Source: Tepidamorphaceae bacterium (GTDB lineage Bacteria > Pseudomonadota > Alphaproteobacteria > Rhizobiales > JAKSCL01). From it: a stretch of 64,000 nt of DNA. The notes under the pieces were generated by a model, which was not told the origin of the DNA, made no database searches, and saw only the letters and a program-made list of their open reading frames with translations. The stretch spans positions 413,537-477,536 of the forward strand of contig JANQPO010000017.1 of NCBI GenBank assembly GCA_028289445.1, written 5' to 3'. This document shows positions 26,618 through 35,954 of this stretch, in pieces. A program made the position numbers and the translations under genes. Position 1 is the stretch's first letter, and each line of letters begins with the position of its first letter.

Positions 26618-27528
26618 GCGACATGTTTGCGAACAGCAACCAGGCGCACCAAAGCAATGAGGTGCGCGCCTCCTTTGAGTTCTTTCCGGCCAAGACCGAC
26701 CAGGCGTCCGATCGGTTGATTGAGACGGTCGAGCGGCTTGCGGTTTATGAGCCGGCATTCGTATCCGTGACCTACGGTGCCGGCGGCTCCACGCGCGACC
26801 GAACGCTCGATACGCTGACACGGATTGCCGCCGAGACGGCTCTGCCGGTTGCGGGGCACCTGACCTGTGTCGATGCGGCGCGTGCACAAGTCGATGCCGT
26901 GATCGATGCCTATGCCGCCGCCGGCATTCGCCGCATTGTCGCCTTGCGCGGCGATCCGCGCGAAGGTGTCGGCGCGAAATATGTGCCGCCGGTCGACGGC
27001 TATCGAAACGCTGCCGACCTCGTCGCCGGAATTAAGGCGCGGGGCAATTTCGACATCTCCGTGTCGGCTTATCCGGAAAAACACCCGGAATCAGCGGACT
27101 TTGATGCCGATCTCGATATGCTCGCCGCCAAAGCCGACGCGGGCGCCGACCGGGCGCTGACCCAGTTCTTCTTCAACACCGATCATTTCTATCGCTATCT
27201 CGACCGCGTCGCGGCGCGCGGCATTTCCATCCCGATCGTGCCCGGCATCATGCCGATCGGCAACTTCACGCAGGTCAGCCGCTTCGCCACGGCCTGCGGC
27301 ACGGAGGTGCCGTCCGCGCTGCAGCGTCGCTTCGACGATCAGGACGACGACGAGGCCCGATTCGCGACGTCTGTCGCGGTTGCCAGCGAACAGGTCATCG
27401 ATCTTTACGACAACGGCGTGCGCCAGTTCCATTTCTACACGATGAACAAATCGCCGCTGGTCGCGGCGGTGTTGGATGCCTTGGCGCGCCACCTGCGCGG
27501 CGAAACACTGGACATCGCCGCCGCCTAG
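26614..27528 (+). CDS. metF: Methylenetetrahydrofolate reductase [NAD(P)H]
   Basis: Reduces 5,10-methylene-THF to 5-methyl-THF for methionine synthesis, using FAD. The 304-residue protein shows SFEFFPAKTDQA (catalytic Glu region), FVSVTYGAGGSTRDRT, HLTCVDA, GIRRIVALRGDPREG, VSAYPEKHPES, ALTQFFFNTDHFYRYLD and IPIVPGIMPIGNF, the full FAD and folate set. ATG overlaps the regulator stop (ATGA). A strong terminator hairpin follows at 27548-27574. Confidence 0.95.
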   Translation: MSDMFANSNQAHQSNEVRASFEFFPAKTDQASDRLIETVERLAVYEPAFVSVTYGAGGSTRDRTLDTLTRIAAETALPVAGHLTCVDAARAQVDAVIDAYAAAGIRRIVALRGDPREGVGAKYVPPVDGYRNAADLVAGIKARGNFDISVSAYPEKHPESADFDADLDMLAAKADAGADRALTQFFFNTDHFYRYLDRVAARGISIPIVPGIMPIGNFTQVSRFATACGTEVPSALQRRFDDQDDDEARFATSVAVASEQVIDLYDNGVRQFHFYTMNKSPLVAAVLDALARHLRGETLDIAAA

Positions 27529-27547
27529 GCTGTTCGATCTTAACAGA

Positions 27548-27574
27548 AACGGGCGGTCCGATGGACCGCCCGTT
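27548..27574 (+). terminator. Terminator hairpin after metF
   Basis: Perfect 12-bp stem AACGGGCGGTCC / GGACCGCCCGTT with a 3-base GAT loop, followed by CCCTTTAT, 20 bases after the metF stop. The following tract is not a long T run, but stem strength and location fit an intrinsic terminator. It may also terminate leftward transcription of the small peptide gene. Confidence 0.8.
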
Positions 27575-27694
27575 CCCTTTATCCCCTAAGCCCGCTTGTT
27601 CTTCCGTTCTTCGCGGCTTTTTTTGTCTTGTCCCCAATTCTGTGTTCAGTGCTTCGGCCGATCTCCCTTCAGCCGTATGTCAGAATTTCTGGGT

Positions 27695-27778
27695 TCAAAT
27701 CACTCCGAGAACAATTGCACCCACAAAAACGAAAACAGCACCGATCACGATGAGGTTCAGTTTCTTGGTCAGATGCAT
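27695..27778 (-). CDS. Small hydrophobic single-pass membrane peptide, 27 aa (unannotated-type smORF)
   Basis: An ATG at 27778 opens a 28-codon frame ending TGA at 27695. The peptide begins MHLTKKLNLIVIG and ends AIVLGVI: a short basic N-terminus (KK), then about 20 uninterrupted hydrophobic residues, one membrane segment. An ideal ribosome binding site (AAGGAGG, 7-base spacing) precedes it, but that site lies inside a perfect 18-bp hairpin. A 10-codon leader frame overlaps it by one base (TAATG). Hydrophobicity, size and buried ribosome binding site recall type I toxins and other small membrane regulators; no family is recognised. Confidence 0.6.
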   Translation of the reverse strand: MHLTKKLNLIVIGAVFVFVGAIVLGVI

Positions 27779-27810
27779 TATCGGGCCTCCTTCTTCCCGG
27801 TGACACCCAT
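27778..27810 (-). CDS. Possible 10-aa leader peptide overlapping the small membrane peptide gene
   Basis: The ATG lies in the loop of the hairpin at 27784-27831; the frame reads MGVTGKKEAR and stops at TAA, whose last A is the first base of the next ATG. Ribosomes translating it would melt the downstream hairpin arm and end exactly at the peptide start, a classic coupling layout. There is no clear ribosome binding site of its own, so whether it is translated is uncertain. Confidence 0.35.
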   Translation of the reverse strand: MGVTGKKEAR

Positions 27811-27831
27811 GCTACCGGGAAGAAGGAGGCC
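27784..27831 (-). promoter_or_regulatory. Perfect 18-bp hairpin sequestering the ribosome binding site of the small peptide
   Basis: On the minus strand, GGCCTCCTTCTTCCCGGT is followed by a 12-base loop and then its exact complement ACCGGGAAGAAGGAGGCC, ending 5 bases before the ATG at 27778. The complement contains the AAGGAGG ribosome binding site, fully paired. Neither side has a T tract, so it is not an intrinsic terminator. It should lock translation unless opened by leader translation, a helper RNA or processing. Confidence 0.7.
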
Positions 27832-28090
27832 GGCTAAAGCGAATTCGTTGCTGCGGTGCGGAAATTTGAGCGTGCAGTGCGGTAACCAACTCTACTTATG
27901 CGATTATCACCGAATATTTCTAATTGTGTACAGGTGTGCGTATCGACGCTTGACCGAAGGTCATGGTGTCAAATGGGGCGAAATTGAGATTAGTGGATGC
28001 CCGCACCGATCGGTCGAATCACCATGCACAACGTCGATTGTCACCGAAGCGTGTCTAGCCTGAGCCGCACGGGCGGTGTTTGAATGGCGC
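27832..28090. other. Non-coding stretch upstream of two divergent genes
   Basis: This 259-base stretch separates the small peptide gene (leftward) from the DUF1194 gene (rightward). It has a lower GC content than its surroundings (runs such as CGAATATTTCTAATTGTG). It must contain both promoters, but I see no confident -35/-10 pair and no open frame with a ribosome binding site. Confidence 0.4.
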
Positions 28091-28900
28091 ATGATCAAAA
28101 CGCTGGCGATCGTCCTTGCGGTCCTTGCCATCGGAGTATGGGCCGCTCCGGCTGTGGCGGAACAAGAGGTCGATCTCGAACTCGTTTTGGCAGTCGATAT
28201 CTCTCTGTCGATGGACGAGGACGAGTTGGAGTTACAGCGCGAGGGTTATGCCAACGCGTTTCGTGACCCTGAGGTTCTAAAGGCCATCAGATCGGGTGGC
28301 TACGGGCGGATCGCCGTCACTTACCTCGAATGGGCCGGTGTGGCGTCCACTAATCTGATTATCGATTGGGCGGTCATCGACGGACCGCGCTCGGCTGAGC
28401 AGTTTGCCGCGGCTCTCGAGGCGGCACCATTGAACCGACGGCGCAGAACCTCGATCTCGAACGGATTGGAAACGGCGGCCAAGCTCTTTGAAGACAATGG
28501 CGTTTTCGGGCTGCGTCGCGTCATCGATGTGTCCGGCGACGGGCCTAACAATCAAGGCGAACGCGTCGATATCATGCGCGACCGACTGGTCTCCCAGGGC
28601 ATTATCATCAACGGGCTCCCGCTTTTGCTCAATCGCGGCCGGACAGGGTTTTTCGATATCCCCAATCTCGACGAATATTACACCGACTGCGTGATTGGCG
28701 GGACGGGTGCTTTCGTGCTGCCGGTGCGGGATATCAAGCGTTTCGGCGCAGCCATCCGGCAAAAGCTGGTCCTGGAAATTGCCGGTCGCGTTCCCCTGGT
28801 CGTCCCGGCACAGGCGACAGAGACCGTTGGTGGCGCCGATTGCCTGGTTGGCGAAAAGATCTGGCTCGATTGGCGAAGCCGAGGGTTCGGCGACCCGTAG
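28091..28900 (+). CDS. Secreted DUF1194 (VWA-like) protein
   Basis: A 269-residue protein with a signal peptide (MIKTLAIVLAVLAIGVWAAPAVA, cleavage near residue 23) and a DUF1194 domain of von Willebrand A type: LVLAVDISLSMDEDELELQREGY has the DxSxS metal-site motif, followed by RRRTSISNGLETAAKLFEDNG and RRVIDVSGDGPNNQG. Likely periplasmic, metal-ion dependent adhesion or assembly role, unproven. GTG at 28076 is an alternative start. Confidence 0.85.
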   Translation: MIKTLAIVLAVLAIGVWAAPAVAEQEVDLELVLAVDISLSMDEDELELQREGYANAFRDPEVLKAIRSGGYGRIAVTYLEWAGVASTNLIIDWAVIDGPRSAEQFAAALEAAPLNRRRRTSISNGLETAAKLFEDNGVFGLRRVIDVSGDGPNNQGERVDIMRDRLVSQGIIINGLPLLLNRGRTGFFDIPNLDEYYTDCVIGGTGAFVLPVRDIKRFGAAIRQKLVLEIAGRVPLVVPAQATETVGGADCLVGEKIWLDWRSRGFGDP

Positions 28901-28957
28901 AACGCCTCCACCTTCCGGGTTTACGGATTGTTTTCCATAACCCGGCAGGATGTGGCC

Positions 28958-29641
28958 ATGTCGCGCGTATCCATCCTTTTCCGCATTGCCTTCGTCACGG
29001 TCGCTGTCGCCGTTGGGCTGTCCGCCTGTGGCAAGTCGCCGACGCCATACTTCGTGGCGACCCATGAAGACTGGCGCGACGATCGCGAGAGGGCCTGTCT
29101 CAAGTCGCGCCAGGTGCGTGAAACGGCGCATATCACGCGTATGTCGCGTCTCAAGGGTCAAAGCCTATGCGGGGCTCGAGCACCCTATCAGGTCACGGCG
29201 CTCGGCGACGGCGCCGTCGCCATGAGTGCCCCTGCGACGTTGCGCTGTTCAATGGTACCGGCGCTTGAGAATTGGCTGCGCACCAGCGTCCAGCCCCAGG
29301 CCTATGCGGCGTTCGGCGAACCGGTGGTCGAAATGACGGTAGCCGCCAGCTATTCCTGCCGTCCGCGCAACAATGCGCGGGGCGCCAAGCTGTCGGAACA
29401 TGGCTACGCCAATGCCTTCGACGTGTCGGCCTTCACGCTCGCCTCGGGCCGAAAGGTCTCGGTCGAGACCGGTTGGCGCGGCCGTTCGGACGAGCAGGCG
29501 TTTCTGCGCGGTGTCCATCGCGGTGCCTGCCAGACATTCACGACGGTGCTCGGTCCCGACGGCGACCGCGCCCATCACAATCACTTTCATTTCGACCTTG
29601 CCCGACACGGCCGGGACGGCAACTATCGCGTCTGCAAATAG
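28958..29641 (+). CDS. Extensin-family lipoprotein
   Basis: A 227-residue protein with a lipoprotein signal (VAVGLSAC, lipidated Cys near residue 24) and an extensin-like C-terminal domain, which folds like a D-Ala-D-Ala carboxypeptidase (M15-like): AASYSCRPRNNARGAKLSEHGYANAFDVSAF contains the S-x-H-x-x-x-x-A-x-D zinc-type motif, and DRAHHNHFHFDLA the C-terminal histidines. Probably cell-wall associated. ATG 28958 follows GGCAGGA. Confidence 0.87.
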   Translation: MSRVSILFRIAFVTVAVAVGLSACGKSPTPYFVATHEDWRDDRERACLKSRQVRETAHITRMSRLKGQSLCGARAPYQVTALGDGAVAMSAPATLRCSMVPALENWLRTSVQPQAYAAFGEPVVEMTVAASYSCRPRNNARGAKLSEHGYANAFDVSAFTLASGRKVSVETGWRGRSDEQAFLRGVHRGACQTFTTVLGPDGDRAHHNHFHFDLARHGRDGNYRVCK

Positions 29642-29674
29642 CCGATCAAACGATCGGGTGCAGGGGGCGAGCAT

Positions 29675-30718
29675 TTGGCCGCGCTGGAGATTGCCGTTGT
29701 CGGCGCTGGTCTGATCGGTCGCCGGCACATCGAATTGATTGGCGACGCGCGTGACTGCCGGTTGTCAGGCGTGGTCGAACCGTCGCCGGAGGCGCGGTCG
29801 AAACTCGCGTTCGATGCACCGGTCTTCGAGACGCTCGACGATCTCCTTGGCGCGCAGCGCCCGGACGGTCTCATCATCGCGACCCCCAACGCGCTGCATG
29901 TTCCGCAGGCGCTGGCGTGTGTCGACGCAGGGATTCCGGCCTTGATCGAAAAGCCGGTCGCGGTCACGGTCGACGAGGGTCGCACGCTCCAGAGCGCCGA
30001 TGAAGCGGCCGGCGCGATGCTGCTCGTCGGTCACCACCGCTTGCACAGCCCGATCGTCGCCAAGGCGCGTAAGGTCGTCGCGTCGGGCGCGCTTGGACAA
30101 GTGGTGACCGTGAACGCGAACGCCATGGTCATGAAGCCGAAGGCCTATTTCGCTGCCGCCGACTGGCGCGCCAAGCCAGGCGGCGGACCGATCCTCATCA
30201 ATCTGATCCATGATATCGCGACACTGCGCGCCTTGATGGGTGAGATTGTTACGGTTCAGGCGATGGCGAGCAATGCGGCGCGCGGGTTTAAGGTCGAGGA
30301 CACGGTCGCGATCACGCTTCGCTTCGAAACCGGCGCGCTTGGAACGATCCTGTTGTCCGACAGCGCGGCAACCGCACAAAGCTGGGAACTGACGTCGGGT
30401 GAAAACCCAATCTACGCCCATTGTCCGGGCGAAGACAGTCTGACCGTGGTGGGCACTGCAGGCTCGCTGTCGATCCCGACAATGAGGCTTCGGACCTATG
30501 CCACCGGCGTTGAGCCGTCATGGACCGAGCCGTTCGAGACCGAGATCATCGCCGTCGAGCGTGCCGACCCGCTGGTTCGCCAGTTGGAGCACTTTTGCGC
30601 CGTCATTCGCGGCGCGGCCGAGCCGCTCGTCACCGTTGAGGACGGCGTGCGTAATCTGGCGGTGATCGAAGCGATCCTGGAGGCCATACGCACCGGTGCC
30701 GTCACGGCTTTGACATGA
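29675..30718 (+). CDS. Gfo/Idh/MocA family oxidoreductase
   Basis: A 347-residue NAD(P)-dependent dehydrogenase: AVVGAGLIGRRHIELI (Rossmann), ATPNALHVPQALACVDAGIPALIEKPVAVTVDEG with the complete EKP motif, LLVGHHRLHSPIVAKARKVV and PGGGPILINLIHDIATLRALMGEI with the Asp/His pair. TTG start. Substrate unknown; it stands alone between the extensin-like gene and chrA and is not close to the sugar-acid cluster. Confidence 0.87.
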   Translation: MAALEIAVVGAGLIGRRHIELIGDARDCRLSGVVEPSPEARSKLAFDAPVFETLDDLLGAQRPDGLIIATPNALHVPQALACVDAGIPALIEKPVAVTVDEGRTLQSADEAAGAMLLVGHHRLHSPIVAKARKVVASGALGQVVTVNANAMVMKPKAYFAAADWRAKPGGGPILINLIHDIATLRALMGEIVTVQAMASNAARGFKVEDTVAITLRFETGALGTILLSDSAATAQSWELTSGENPIYAHCPGEDSLTVVGTAGSLSIPTMRLRTYATGVEPSWTEPFETEIIAVERADPLVRQLEHFCAVIRGAAEPLVTVEDGVRNLAVIEAILEAIRTGAVTALT

Positions 30719-30787
30719 TGATCTGCTTCGCCTCGACGCCGTCATGATGTTTGGTCCAGCAACCTCCTACCTCCAGGTCTCGGCGTA

Positions 30788-32107
30788 GTGGACAGTCCAG
30801 TGGACTCTCGTGGACCGTCACTGTCGGAGTCCACCCGTGTGTGGGCGAAGATCGGGGTTCTGTCCTTCGGCGGACCGGCCGGTCAGATCGCCCTCATGCA
30901 TCGGATCGCCGTCGACGAAAAACGCTGGATTTCCGAACCGCGTTTTCTGCATGCGCTCAACTTCTGCATGCTTCTGCCGGGACCGGAAGCGCAGCAGCTC
31001 GCGACCTATATCGGCTGGCTGATGCACGGCTGGCGCGGCGGCATCATTGCCGGCACGCTATTCGTCCTTCCGGGGTTTTTCGTTATCCTCGCGCTAGCGC
31101 TTGCCTATGCTCTTTTGCAGGACACGGCGTTTGTCCCGAGTCTGTTCTTCGGACTGAAGGCGGCGGTGCTTGCCATCGTGCTGCAAGCGCTTTTGAAGAT
31201 CGCATCCCGTGCATTGATATCGCGCCTGTCCTGGGGGATCGCGGCGGCGGCCTTCATAGGCATCTTCGCCTTCGGCCTGCCGTTTCCGCTGATCGTGTTC
31301 GCGGCGGCGCTCTTCGGCTTGGCGATGTCGAAAGCCCTCGTCGATCCGATTGAGGAGAGCGCAAGCGAGGCGGAACCTGGGATCAGGACGGGACCGGCGC
31401 GCACGCTCCGTCTTATGGGAGTCTTCGGCGGTCTCTGGGCGGCGCCGATTGTTCTTGCCGGAAGCATCGCGGGCTGGGGCGACGTGTTCGCCCAGCTTGG
31501 CATCTTCATGTCGCAAATGGCGGTGGTCACCTTCGGTGGGGCCTATGCGGTTCTGGCCTATGTGGCGCAACAGGCGGTCGAGACCTTCGGCTGGCTGGAA
31601 CCGGGCGAGATGCTCGACGGTCTGGCGCTCGCCGAGACAACGCCGGGACCGCTGGTTTTGGTGCTGACCTTTGTCGGCGCGCTGGCGGCCTTTCGCGAGG
31701 CGACCGGCCTATCACCGGTCACGGCGGCCGTGCTCGGCGCCGCGATCGCGACATGGGTCACCTTCGTGCCCTGCTTCTTATGGATCTTTCTGGGCGCGCC
31801 CTACATGGAACGCCTGCGCGCCAATCGCCGGCTGGCCGGCGCGCTGGCGGCGATCACCGCGGCGGTCGTCGGCGTCATCCTCAACTTGGCGCTCTGGTTT
31901 GCCACCCACGCACTGTTTCGGTCGGTCGGCGTGCTTGCCACCGGGCCGTTCCACATGCTCTGGCCCGATGTCGCCAGCCTCGATCCGTGGGCGCTGGCGC
32001 TGTCGATCCTGGCAGTGATCCTGATCTTCGCCGCCCGGTTCGGGATGCTCTCGACACTGGCGATCTGCGGTGCGCTCGGAATTCTTGTCAGTGGCGCGAC
32101 CGGCTAG
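30788..32107 (+). CDS. chrA: Chromate transporter, long-chain ChrA type
   Basis: A 439-residue inner-membrane protein with two homologous halves, each with a GG(P/A)-type motif: LSFGGPAGQIALMHR near residue 25 and VTFGGAYAVLAYVAQQA near 245, and about ten to twelve membrane segments (EMLDGLALAETTPGPLVLVLTFVG in the second half). It exports chromate by proton exchange in characterised members. GTG start. No ChrB regulator nearby. The stop codon (32105-32107) lies inside the outer arm of repeat copy B. Confidence 0.9.
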   Translation: MDSPVDSRGPSLSESTRVWAKIGVLSFGGPAGQIALMHRIAVDEKRWISEPRFLHALNFCMLLPGPEAQQLATYIGWLMHGWRGGIIAGTLFVLPGFFVILALALAYALLQDTAFVPSLFFGLKAAVLAIVLQALLKIASRALISRLSWGIAAAAFIGIFAFGLPFPLIVFAAALFGLAMSKALVDPIEESASEAEPGIRTGPARTLRLMGVFGGLWAAPIVLAGSIAGWGDVFAQLGIFMSQMAVVTFGGAYAVLAYVAQQAVETFGWLEPGEMLDGLALAETTPGPLVLVLTFVGALAAFREATGLSPVTAAVLGAAIATWVTFVPCFLWIFLGAPYMERLRANRRLAGALAAITAAVVGVILNLALWFATHALFRSVGVLATGPFHMLWPDVASLDPWALALSILAVILIFAARFGMLSTLAICGALGILVSGATG

Positions 32108-32243
32108 AGCGGAATGGGATTGAGTCTGCTCACCTACCTTGCGCGTCTTCCCGGACGCGCTGCGGCGCTTCACCAAGGTGCTGCACCGCGCCCAGGATGA
32201 CGAAGTACGGGAACGATCTAATATGAACGCATTCCGGTCTAAG
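32104..32243. repeat. Dispersed structured palindromic repeat, copy B (short form, inverted orientation)
   Basis: 140 bp with outer arms CTAGAGCGGAATG (32104-32116) and CATTCCGGTCTAAG (32230-32243). The reverse complement matches copy A at both flanks and keeps only the first inner hairpin; the middle of the element is absent. The two outer arms contain the stop codons of the converging chrA (32105-32107) and oxoprolinase (32239-32241) genes. Confidence 0.75.
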
Positions 32244-35200
32244 CCGCGCCGTATCCCCCAGGCGTCGGCGTGAACACCGAGACCGTTTCGCCGGCCTCCA
32301 GCTCCGTCTGATCGCAGCCCTCAAGCTGCTCAATGGTGCCATCCAGCCGGCGCACGACCGTCTTGCCGACCTGGCCCGGTTCGCCGCCTTCAAGGCCGTG
32401 CGGCGGGATCTTGCGGTGTGAGCCCAAAATGGCGCACGACATCTTCTCCAAAAACCGCAACGACCGGATCGTGCCGTCGCCGGCCGTCCACTTGCCTTTG
32501 CCGCCCGTGCCCGGCCGAATGGAGAACTCCTCCAACAGGATCGGATACCGGACCTCCAACACTTCCGGGTCGGTCATGCGGGTGTTGGTCATGTGGGTGT
32601 GGACGCCCGACGTGCCGTTGAAGCCCGGACCCGCCGGCGAGCCGGAGCAGATGGTCTCATAGTTTTGATAGCGGTCATTGCCGTAGGTCAGATTGTTCAT
32701 CGAGCCTTGGGCACAGGCCATCGCGCCCAGCGCGCCGAGCAGACAGTTGGTGACGTGCTGGCTGGTCTCCGTGTTGCCGGCGACTACGGCCGCCGGATAT
32801 TGCGGCGACAGCATTGAGCCGTTCGGAATGACGATGTTGATTGGCCGCAGGCACCCGGCGTTCATCGGGATGTCGGTATCGACCATCAAACGGAAACAGT
32901 AGAGCACCGCCGCGCGGGTCACCGGCTCCGGTGCGTTGAAGTTCGTACCTTGCTGCGGCGAGGTGCCGGTGAAGTCGACGGTCGCCTCGCGCTTCGCCTT
33001 GTCGACGGTGATCTTCACCTTGATGACGGCGCCTTGGTCCGTCGGATATTCGAACTGGCTGTCCTTGAGCACATCCAAGACGCGGCGCACACTTTCGGCC
33101 GCATTGTCCTGGACGTGGCCCATATAGGCTTGCACCACGTCGAGCCCGAAATAGGCGATCATCTTGCGGACTTCCTGGACGCCCTTTTCGTTGGCGGCGA
33201 CCTGGGCCTTCATGTCGGCGATGTTGTTGTCCGGATTGCGCGCCGGCCAGGGGTGGTCGGTCAGGAGGGTGTGGAGCGCTTCCTCGCGGAAGCCGGTCTC
33301 GTCGACGAGCTTGAAGTTGTCGATCAGGACGCCTTCCTGCTCGACCGAGGTCGCGCGCGGGGTCGCTGAGCCGGGCGCCATGCCGCCGATATCGGCGTGG
33401 TGGCCGCGCGAGGCGACGTAAAAGAGGATCGCTTCTCCCGCTTCGTCGAAGACCGGGGTCACAACGGTAACGTCCGGCAGGTGGGTGCCGCCGTTGTAGG
33501 GGGCGTTCAGCATGTAAACGTCGCCGGGTTTGATCTTGCCCCGGTTCAGCTCGATGACGGTCTCGACCGACCGGTCCATGGACCCCAGGTGCACCGGCAT
33601 GTGCGGGGCATTGGCGACCAGCGCGCCGTTCGCGTCGAAGATGGCGCACGAAAAGTCGAGCCGTTCCTTGATGTTGACGGAATAGGCGGTGTTTTGCAGC
33701 GCCACGCCCATCTGCTCGGCAATCGACATGAAGAGATTGTTGAACACCTCCAGCATGACCGGATCGGCCTTCGTGCCGATCGCGGCGGCGCGGGGCAGGG
33801 GGATCACCCGGCGCAGGACGAGGTGATCCTTTGCGGTCAGTTCCGCCTGCCAGCCCGGCTCGACGACGATCGTCTGGTTCGGCTCGATGATGAGCGCCGG
33901 TCCGTCCACCCGGTGGCCTGGCGCCAATTGGGCACGGGTGAAGACGGCGGCATCCCGCCATTCTCCGCCGGTGAAGATCGGGCGCGTCGTGTCCGGTGAG
34001 GGCAGCGGGGCATCGGTCAGGGCCTGGTTGGGTTCGCTTAACGTCGATGCCGCATGGATCGTCTCGATCTCAAGGGCCTCGACCACGATCTCCTTGCCGG
34101 TGAAGACGAAGCCGAAGAGCTTCTTGTGCTGCGCCTCGAAGGCGGCGCGCATCTCGTCGACGGTGGCGAGCGGCACGGCCAGCGCCGTGTCGGTGCCGGC
34201 GTAGCGCAAATGGGCGCGGTCGAAGGTTTGCGTGTCGCCGGGCGCGATGTCCTGTTCCGCTAATTCCTCGCGGTTGGCGGCGGCCAGATCATCGGTAACG
34301 AAGGCGAGTTCGGTCATCACCGCCTCGGCCAACGGCTTTTCGACCGCCTTCGACCGGCTGGCCCGGATATCGGCCAGGCCCATGCCGTAGGCCGACAGCA
34401 GGCCGGACAGCGGGTGGATGATGACCGTCTCCATGCCGAGCGAGTCGGCAACCGCGCAGGCATGCTGCCCGCCGGCACCGCCGAAACAGGTGAGCGCGTA
34501 GTCTGTGACGTCATAGCCGCGCTGGACGGAGATCTTCTTGATCGCGTTCGCCATGTTTTCGACCGCGATCTGAAGGAAGCCCTCGGCGATCTCTTCCGCC
34601 GAACGCCCGTCTCCGATCTCTTTCGTCAAAGCGGCGAAGTGACCGGCGACCATATCGCGGTCGAGCGGTTGGTCCTGGTTCTGGCCGAAAATCGCTGGGA
34701 AGTAGTCGGGGAGAAGCTTGCCGACCATGACATTTGCGTCGGTGACGGCAAGCGGTCCGCCCTTGCGGTAGCACGCCGGGCCGGGGTGCGCGCCGGCCGA
34801 CTCCGGGCCGACCCGATAGCGCCCGTCCTCAAAGTAAAGGATCGAGCCGCCGCCGGCCGCGACAGTGTGGATGCGCATCATCGGCGCGCGCATGCGCACG
34901 CCGGCGACTTCGGTTTCGAACGCTCGTTCGTATTCGCCGTCATAGTGTGAGACGTCGGTAGACGTGCCACCCATGTCGAAGCCGATGATCTTCTCGAAGC
35001 TGGCCATTTTGGAGGTTTCGACCGCGCCGACCACGCCGCCGGCCGGACCGGACAGGATCGCGTCCTTGCCGCGAAACTGGTCGGCCGCCGTCAGGCCGCC
35101 GGACGACTGCATGAACATGAGCCTGGTGTCGCCGCCGCTGTCGGCGCCGAGCTTCGAGGCCACCCGGTCGACATAGCGTTTGAGGATCGGCGAGAGATAG

Positions 35201-35850
35201 GCGTCGACGACGGTCGTGTCGCCGCGCCCCACCAATTTCATCAGCGGCGACACTTCATGGCTGGTGGATATTTGCGTGAAGCCGATCTCGTGCGCCAGAG
35301 CGGCGACCTTCGCCTCATGCTCGGTATAGCGATAGGCGTGCATGAAGACGATGGCGACGGCGCGAATGCCGTCGTCGAAGGCGGCCTGGAGCGCGGTGCG
35401 GGCGTCGTCGAGATCGAGCGGTGTCTCGACCGTGCCGTCGACCATCACCCGTTCTTCGACCGCGTGAACGCGCTCGTAGAGCATGTCCGGCTTGATGATC
35501 TCGGTCGCGAAGATATAGGGCCGCGCCTGGTAGCCGATTTTGAGCGCGTCGTGGAAACCCCTGGTGATCATCAACAGGGTACGGTCGCCCTTGCGCTCCA
35601 AAAGCGCATTGGTGGCGACCGTGGTGCCCATTTTGACCGCGCCGATTTGGGTCGTCGGGATAGCGTCGTCGGACGGCGCATCCAGGAAGCGGCGAATGCC
35701 CTCGACCGCCGCGTCTTCATAGACACCGGGGTTCTCCGACAGGAGTTTCATCGGCGTGATTGCGCCGTCGGGTGCCCGCGCGACAACGTCGGTGAACGTG
35801 CCGCCCCGGTCGATCCAGAAATCCCAAGTGTTCGTTTGGAACGCCGTCAT
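32239..35850 (-). CDS. 5-oxoprolinase / hydantoinase A-B fusion
   Basis: Opens 5-oxo-L-proline to glutamate at the cost of ATP, or acts on related hydantoins. The 1203-residue protein contains, in order, a Hydant_A_N domain ([19 protein letters not shown] near residue 11), the ATPase-fold HyuA part ([19 protein letters not shown] near 295, [21 protein letters not shown]), and, from about residue 690, the HyuB part ([48 protein letters not shown]-like [12 protein letters not shown]). Full length for the fused OplAH type. Divergent MarR-like regulator upstream with a palindrome between. Confidence 0.92.
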   Translation of the reverse strand: MTAFQTNTWDFWIDRGGTFTDVVARAPDGAITPMKLLSENPGVYEDAAVEGIRRFLDAPSDDAIPTTQIGAVKMGTTVATNALLERKGDRTLLMITRGFHDALKIGYQARPYIFATEIIKPDMLYERVHAVEERVMVDGTVETPLDLDDARTALQAAFDDGIRAVAIVFMHAYRYTEHEAKVAALAHEIGFTQISTSHEVSPLMKLVGRGDTTVVDAYLSPILKRYVDRVASKLGADSGGDTRLMFMQSSGGLTAADQFRGKDAILSGPAGGVVGAVETSKMASFEKIIGFDMGGTSTDVSHYDGEYERAFETEVAGVRMRAPMMRIHTVAAGGGSILYFEDGRYRVGPESAGAHPGPACYRKGGPLAVTDANVMVGKLLPDYFPAIFGQNQDQPLDRDMVAGHFAALTKEIGDGRSAEEIAEGFLQIAVENMANAIKKISVQRGYDVTDYALTCFGGAGGQHACAVADSLGMETVIIHPLSGLLSAYGMGLADIRASRSKAVEKPLAEAVMTELAFVTDDLAAANREELAEQDIAPGDTQTFDRAHLRYAGTDTALAVPLATVDEMRAAFEAQHKKLFGFVFTGKEIVVEALEIETIHAASTLSEPNQALTDAPLPSPDTTRPIFTGGEWRDAAVFTRAQLAPGHRVDGPALIIEPNQTIVVEPGWQAELTAKDHLVLRRVIPLPRAAAIGTKADPVMLEVFNNLFMSIAEQMGVALQNTAYSVNIKERLDFSCAIFDANGALVANAPHMPVHLGSMDRSVETVIELNRGKIKPGDVYMLNAPYNGGTHLPDVTVVTPVFDEAGEAILFYVASRGHHADIGGMAPGSATPRATSVEQEGVLIDNFKLVDETGFREEALHTLLTDHPWPARNPDNNIADMKAQVAANEKGVQEVRKMIAYFGLDVVQAYMGHVQDNAAESVRRVLDVLKDSQFEYPTDQGAVIKVKITVDKAKREATVDFTGTSPQQGTNFNAPEPVTRAAVLYCFRLMVDTDIPMNAGCLRPINIVIPNGSMLSPQYPAAVVAGNTETSQHVTNCLLGALGAMACAQGSMNNLTYGNDRYQNYETICSGSPAGPGFNGTSGVHTHMTNTRMTDPEVLEVRYPILLEEFSIRPGTGGKGKWTAGDGTIRSLRFLEKMSCAILGSHRKIPPHGLEGGEPGQVGKTVVRRLDGTIEQLEGCDQTELEAGETVSVFTPTPGGYGAA

Positions 35851-35912
35851 CGGTCCGCATCCTCGCTAGAAATTTTCGGATTGAAGACACACGTCCTTGA
35901 TTTCGTCAACAA

Positions 35913-35924
35913 TTTATCGATAAA
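35913..35924. promoter_or_regulatory. Perfect 12-bp palindrome between oxoprolinase and MarR-like gene
   Basis: TTTATCGATAAA sits in the 104-base divergent promoter region, and a related half-site ACCGAT follows at 35927-35932. MarR-type dimers bind such AT-rich palindromes, so it is a reasonable operator for the adjacent winged-helix regulator controlling both directions. Confidence 0.45.
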
Positions 35925-35954
35925 ATACCGATGAAAAGTTTTGGGAGGATCGTC

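Noticed and set aside
27784-27831. Hairpin as an intrinsic terminator
   Set aside because: No T-tract follows it in either direction, and it ends 5 bases before an ATG on the minus strand.
27596-28063. 155-codon plus-strand frame over the hairpin region
   Set aside because: No good start or ribosome binding site and no family; the minus-strand small peptide with an ideal ribosome binding site explains the region better.
32675-33961. 428-codon frame inside the oxoprolinase gene
   Set aside because: Same-strand alternative frame with very Arg/Pro-rich composition; the oxoprolinase frame has all expected motifs.
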